The notes below the pieces were generated by a model. That model was not told where the DNA came from, did no database searches, and saw only the letters and a list, made by a program, of their open reading frames with translations. A program made the translations under genes and the position numbers. Positions 60,251 to 64,000 of a stretch of 64,000 nucleotides of DNA are shown piece by piece (position 1 is the stretch's first letter; each line of letters opens with the position of its first letter). Where the stretch lies: NCBI GenBank assembly GCA_001970955.1, contig MPUH01000043.1, forward strand, positions 1-64,000, in the 5' to 3' direction. The DNA comes from Stentor coeruleus. Taxonomy: Eukaryota; Ciliophora; Heterotrichea; Heterotrichida; Stentoridae.

Positions 60251-63175
60251 TTATTTATTTATTAATTCATCACTACACAAAGAGTTATAATGATTCTCTA
60301 ATTTCTCAATGCTTTCCTGGTATTTCTCATCCGAAAATTCAATAATAAGCTTCGACTCACTAAACAATATCGGTATTTTATGCCCTTGTCTTTCTTCACC
60401 ATCTAAAAATACCTTATAAATTTGATGTGTCCCAGTCATTTCAGCAAATATTTCCTCAAGTTGATCTAAATGCAAAACATTCATATCTTGTCTACTTGGT
60501 CTTATATCAAAATCCAACTCTTTATCAACACGTGCAGAATCTCTAGCAAGCCAACAATCAATCCTCCTTTCTGCTTTCCACTTAAGTTTTGTTGGTCTAA
60601 TAAATTTCGATTTCCGTTTAAGAAAGTCTTTATTAGGCTTCTTATCACTTTTATCATTTTCTTCAACTTCCTCAATAGTTTCACTTGGCTGGATCATCAT
60701 TATCGATTTCTCAATCCTCTCAGCTTCTTTTTCTTCAAGACTATGTTTCCAACTCATTTTCCCCCCACCTCTTTTAAGAAAATTAGATACTTTTTTTTTC
60801 TGTTCAACTGGTTCTATTATAGATCCTTGTGATTCTTCTAATGGTGATGTTAAAGGTCTTATAGGTAAATCTTCTCTATTAATAAAACTTTTTTGTGTTA
60901 TTTCAATACTTTCTTGTTCAATTACAGAAACAGAAACATCTTGTTGTTTGTATATAGGAAGACCTACCCAACGTCCACTACGATAAAGGACAATTGTATC
61001 ACTACGAAATCTTGATCTTAAAGATGGTAATTGTGTTGTTAATTGAATATAAAGTGCTTTAGCTGCTTGATCAGCTTTTGTTTCAGAGATAAGGCGAATT
61101 GTATCTTTAAGACCTTTAAGAGTGATTTGGACTTTACGAGTAGCTAAAATTTTATGTAGTTTCCAGTTTCTAAGCATTCGACGTAGTTTCTTTTTTGCTT
61201 CAAACCTTTGTTTCATTGTATTTTGGTATTCTTTTCTTATTATATACCCTCTCCAACACCTTTGGATGAATAAAGCAGAGTATTCTTTGAACATGTTGAA
61301 AATATCTTCTTTTTCTTTAGCTTTGATTTCTAACCATTTTCTTAGAGATTTTAAGATGATATAAGGTGCCCATGTTCTTTTTATTTTTTTCATTATTGTT
61401 TTGATTTTTCTTTGTCGTAGTCTTTCATTGTAATTTTCTAATATTGGAGGAAGGACTTTTTTTCTTATTATTGTCCCTCGGAACCAGGCTTGGATTTTTA
61501 TTATGGAATTTCTTCGTTTTTGTCTTGTTAGTTCTCGTTCTCTGACTTGCTGTTTTATAGCTTCGATTTCGTTTTTTTTAAGGCCAGGGTCTGTAAAGCC
61601 GAGAGATACAATTTTAGCTGCTGCTTGAAGGGAGTTATCTTTAGTTTGTATAGGTTTTTCTGGTATAAGTTCTTTTGGGGTGATTATGGGTTGGAGGTCA
61701 GATTTCTTTACTTCTTGTTTTGTTATTTCAGTCTGTTGCGAGTTCTCAGAGAACTCTTTTTTATAAAAATAATAATCTACAACCGGTTTCTGAGTCGTCC
61801 TAAACGTTATTTTTTTTTCTAAAACAATAACCGGTGGTTTTCTATTAACTGTAACATCTTCTTCCATAAAGTGAATTCCTCCCAAAACTTTCTGTGACCT
61901 CCTTTCCTCAAATACTAACTCACAAAAAGTTTTAAACCTAACTCTAAACTCCCTAAAAACAGTCAAAACTGTTTTTGATGTTTTTTTAGCCAAGTCAACT
62001 TCTTCAATAATTTCAATAGCAGGACATATAAGTAAAATTCTATTAACAGATTCTTCTTCAAACATAATCTCAGTTTTCTTAACAACAACTCCAGGTTTAA
62101 CCTCAGCAACACTTATAATCTCAGCCTGAAACCCTTGTACCACACTTTTCCTACTCGGTATAATACCTTCAGAAGATACAAAATCCCCAGTTAATACAAC
62201 TTTATTTTCTTTATTTATATCAAAAGAAGGGTTGACTATCATTGAAAACTCCTGTGTCGAAACTTGTCCTTTAATCGGACTTACTGAACTCTCAGTTGAA
62301 GTCATTTGAAAAGATCCAACCTGAGATTTTGTAACCCCAGTATCACATGATGTAACATTTATAGAATCATTTGGACAATATGAAAAATCTAAAAAAGGCT
62401 TTTCTTTAGAAGGGATAGTCAAATTAAATATTTCTTCAGAGAACTTTTTTTCTAATACTTTAACTTCTTCAGGTATAGGATCAACAATTTTTTCAGCTTT
62501 AAATTCTCTTTGGTATATAACAGTAACAGGTTTTGCTGTAATCCTATATTCTATTGTATTAAGAATCATACATATTTTCTTATTTGTTGGAATTGCTGAT
62601 AATAATTCTTGAACCATACATTCAGGTGATATTTCTGATCCTTTTGTTTGTTCTTTTTTAGCTAGAAAATTTTGGAATTCTGAATTGTGAGGTTCGGGGT
62701 TTATAGACATTTTGTTTTGTGATGTTGTGTCAAATAGTTTTGGGATTGGAATTGTTTCTTCTTGTACTGGTTGGATTATTTCTTCTATGATTTGAGGGGG
62801 TTTTTGAGTTTCTTCAGGTTCAGGTATTTGAATTGGTTCTGGTTCTGGTTTTAGTTCTTGGACTGGTTTGGTTTCGGTTTTAGCTCCAACTTTTTTACCG
62901 GTTTTGCCTGTTTTGCCTGTTTTTGCCCCTTTTTTAGCTCCGGCTTTGGCTCCAGCTTTCGCCCCTGCTTTTGCCCCAGTTTTAGCACCTGTTTTTGCCC
63001 CTGATTTCGCCCCAGCAAAGGCTGGGGCTTTTGCTCCTGCTTTTGCCCCTGCTTTTGCCCCTGCTTTTGCACCAACCTTTGCTGGGGCTTTTGCTCCTGC
63101 TTTTGCCCCTGCTTTTGCCCCAGCTTTTGCACCTACCTTTGCACCGGTCTTTACCCCTGCTTTTTTTTTGTCCAT
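60251..63175 (-). CDS. IQ-motif protein with Ala/Gly/Lys repeat N terminus
   Basis: 974 residues. Residues ~6-100 are a simple repeat of the type AGAKAGAK with a few AP and TG variants: highly basic, Ala-rich and histone-H1-like in composition. A Pro/Glu-rich linker follows (to ~150). The middle is acidic and beta-rich, with several K..VTVIYQREF-like units. Residues ~550-680 carry IQ motifs (IIKIQAWFRGTIIRKK, FIQRCWRGYIIRKEY) for calmodulin or centrin. The C terminus is charged (WKHSLEEKEAERIEKS) and ends with a compact segment (HQIYKVFLDGEERQGHKIPI). It probably binds microtubules or another anionic scaffold and calmodulin; no enzyme motif. Confidence 0.82.
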   Translation of the reverse strand: MDKKKAGVKTGAKVGAKAGAKAGAKAGAKAPAKVGAKAGAKAGAKAGAKAPAFAGAKSGAKTGAKTGAKAGAKAGAKAGAKKGAKTGKTGKTGKKVGAKTETKPVQELKPEPEPIQIPEPEETQKPPQIIEEIIQPVQEETIPIPKLFDTTSQNKMSINPEPHNSEFQNFLAKKEQTKGSEISPECMVQELLSAIPTNKKICMILNTIEYRITAKPVTVIYQREFKAEKIVDPIPEEVKVLEKKFSEEIFNLTIPSKEKPFLDFSYCPNDSINVTSCDTGVTKSQVGSFQMTSTESSVSPIKGQVSTQEFSMIVNPSFDINKENKVVLTGDFVSSEGIIPSRKSVVQGFQAEIISVAEVKPGVVVKKTEIMFEEESVNRILLICPAIEIIEEVDLAKKTSKTVLTVFREFRVRFKTFCELVFEERRSQKVLGGIHFMEEDVTVNRKPPVIVLEKKITFRTTQKPVVDYYFYKKEFSENSQQTEITKQEVKKSDLQPIITPKELIPEKPIQTKDNSLQAAAKIVSLGFTDPGLKKNEIEAIKQQVRERELTRQKRRNSIIKIQAWFRGTIIRKKVLPPILENYNERLRQRKIKTIMKKIKRTWAPYIILKSLRKWLEIKAKEKEDIFNMFKEYSALFIQRCWRGYIIRKEYQNTMKQRFEAKKKLRRMLRNWKLHKILATRKVQITLKGLKDTIRLISETKADQAAKALYIQLTTQLPSLRSRFRSDTIVLYRSGRWVGLPIYKQQDVSVSVIEQESIEITQKSFINREDLPIRPLTSPLEESQGSIIEPVEQKKKVSNFLKRGGGKMSWKHSLEEKEAERIEKSIMMIQPSETIEEVEENDKSDKKPNKDFLKRKSKFIRPTKLKWKAERRIDCWLARDSARVDKELDFDIRPSRQDMNVLHLDQLEEIFAEMTGTHQIYKVFLDGEERQGHKIPILFSESKLIIEFSDEKYQESIEKLENHYNSLCSDELINK
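62900..63165. repeat. Minisatellite-like coding repeat (Ala-Gly-Ala-Lys)
   Basis: Tandem 12-nt units based on GCTTTTGCCCCT (plus strand), with variants, encode the AGAK repeats of the IQ-motif protein. The local GC content is far above the surroundings. Confidence 0.85.
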
Positions 63176-63391
63176 TTTATGAGATTTTTAGAATTAGATC
63201 TAAATGTGCACATCTCAAAATTTTTCTAAAAACTAATCTAAATCTTATAATTATATTATAAAATCCATAACCTCTAACAAAAAATGTGTTTATTCCACAG
63301 ATACTTATTTACACAATTCCTACAACATTATTCTATCTACACTTTTAAACCTATAATTATCATTGCTACAATTAAAACCTCAACAAAAAAC

Positions 63392-64000
63392 TTATAAAAT
63401 AACTAAGATAAAAAGCGAAACCAAATAAAAAACGCTATCTGACTGATAAAGTGTCGTAGAAGTATCAACAAGTGTTTTTGTATTACTTTCCTCAAACAAA
63501 TTCGTAATTTTTTTAACTTGCCACTCAGCAGCTTCTTTAACATCCTTGATTATATACCAAAGCACTTCATCCTGACAAAACCCAAGATCTGGAGTTGTTG
63601 ATGTGCCTTTATAATGATAATATTCATCAGTGTTCGCAACAATTTCCCTCAAATTAATATTAGAACTCGGGACTAACGAAAGTGTATTTCCAGTTGCATT
63701 AGGCCAATGCATGACATCCAAAGTATTTAAAAAATAACTCTCTTTACCATTCTGAATAATAACTGAGACTATTGCCAGATTAGGTTTATCTCTTTCCCAG
63801 TATTTATCCATAATCCTACAAATAATTTCCATTTCCATAGGGTAGAAAGTTCCTCCAATTTTATGTTCTGAGGGAGTGTGAAATTCTATGCTTTCCACGT
63901 TAAAAATCCTTCGACCATTCATATCACCAACTTCGATATACCCTAAAGCGCTTTTGATTTTTATAAGGTTGCCTGTATTTGTTATTGTTTGAGTGCCGGT
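63392..64000 (-). CDS. Carbonic anhydrase-like protein, partial, zinc ligands replaced
   Basis: The frame is open through the right window edge, so the N terminus is missing; ~202 residues are present. The segment IEFHTPSEHKIGGTFYPMEM matches the alpha-carbonic anhydrase core (HFHSPSEHT..G..YPLEAH), and QVKKITNLF fits the later Q-x6-F part. Two of the three zinc-binding His are replaced by Glu (QLHFH becomes SIEFH, LEAH becomes MEME), so the enzyme is probably inactive, like vertebrate CA-related proteins. The C terminus is a hydrophobic tail (FYLVSLFILVIL), suggesting a GPI or tail anchor at the cell surface. Stop is TAA. Confidence 0.82.
   Translation of the reverse strand, partial: TGTQTITNTGNLIKIKSALGYIEVGDMNGRRIFNVESIEFHTPSEHKIGGTFYPMEMEIICRIMDKYWERDKPNLAIVSVIIQNGKESYFLNTLDVMHWPNATGNTLSLVPSSNINLREIVANTDEYYHYKGTSTTPDLGFCQDEVLWYIIKDVKEAAEWQVKKITNLFEESNTKTLVDTSTTLYQSDSVFYLVSLFILVIL

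Noticed and set aside
1-64000. CRISPR arrays, bacterial operons, Shine-Dalgarno sites, telomere repeats
   Set aside because: None is present; introns, code and gene types are those of a ciliate macronucleus.
1-64000. Stentor as source
   Set aside because: Stentor also has 15-nt introns but uses the standard code; in-frame TGA and the lack of TGA stops favour Blepharisma.

Overview
The window reads as macronuclear DNA of a heterotrich ciliate, most likely Blepharisma or a close relative. It is AT-rich and gene-dense: the stops of one convergent pair are 14 nt apart and one pair of co-directional genes is 29 nt apart. Four coding frames are joined by introns of exactly 15 nt (GTAAA...TAG with A at position 10). 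About 30 genes end in TAA or TAG and none in TGA. Two genes need an in-frame TGA to be read through, one of them exactly where a WD40 repeat has its Trp. TGA = Trp with 15-nt introns is the Blepharisma pattern; Stentor shares the introns but uses the standard code. The species call is inference from these features.

Layout. 0.3-4.4 kb: a giant WD40-ankyrin-TRP-like channel fusion. 6-14.3 kb: a Neo1/ATP9-type P4-ATPase, an STPGR-repeat ciliary protein, an N-myristoylation-type protein, a possible structured RNA, an unknown Cys/His-start protein and an ionotropic glutamate receptor. 14.6-15.1 kb: two tRNA genes with odd anticodon arms. 15-24 kb: a coiled-coil protein, a glutathionylspermidine synthetase/amidase-like enzyme, a 943-residue protein with a mini first exon, and DNA ligase I. 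24.6-32.5 kb: an intact DD34E transposase without visible ends, prohibitin-1, the tiny ribosomal protein eL41, a small coiled-coil protein, a CDPK and an ArfGAP-like protein. 33-41 kb: a penicillin-acylase-family hydrolase, a RING E3, AP-4 epsilon (with an internal TAA) and a DHHC palmitoyltransferase. 42-50.5 kb: an Aurora-like kinase divergent from a methylglutaconyl-CoA hydratase, GFAT, a coiled-coil protein and a TRIM-LRR protein. 52-64 kb: a huge PAS multi-membrane protein, a spliced coiled-coil protein, an ML-domain secreted protein, an Ala/Gly/Lys-repeat IQ protein and a partial carbonic-anhydrase-like protein.

The genes are mostly unlinked housekeeping, signalling and ciliary functions; I see no operon or pathway cluster. 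Five single-N positions are each flanked by direct copies of the same sequence. They are unmerged contig ends, and collapsing them restores the reading frames of GFAT (659 aa), the ArfGAP-like gene (351 aa) and the CDPK (560 aa).

Most interesting: (1) a saw-tooth C-to-G strand skew inside long genes that resets about every 1-1.5 kb; (2) a 52-nt segment bounded by a 10-bp TA-containing repeat, present in only one copy of a CDPK exon, resembling a retained internally eliminated sequence; (3) an AP-4 epsilon frame that stays open and family-like on both sides of a TAA; (4) an intact DD34E transposase lying like a single host gene; (5) several enzymes that have lost signature catalytic residues (ArfGAP finger, carbonic anhydrase zinc ligands, GspA cysteine).
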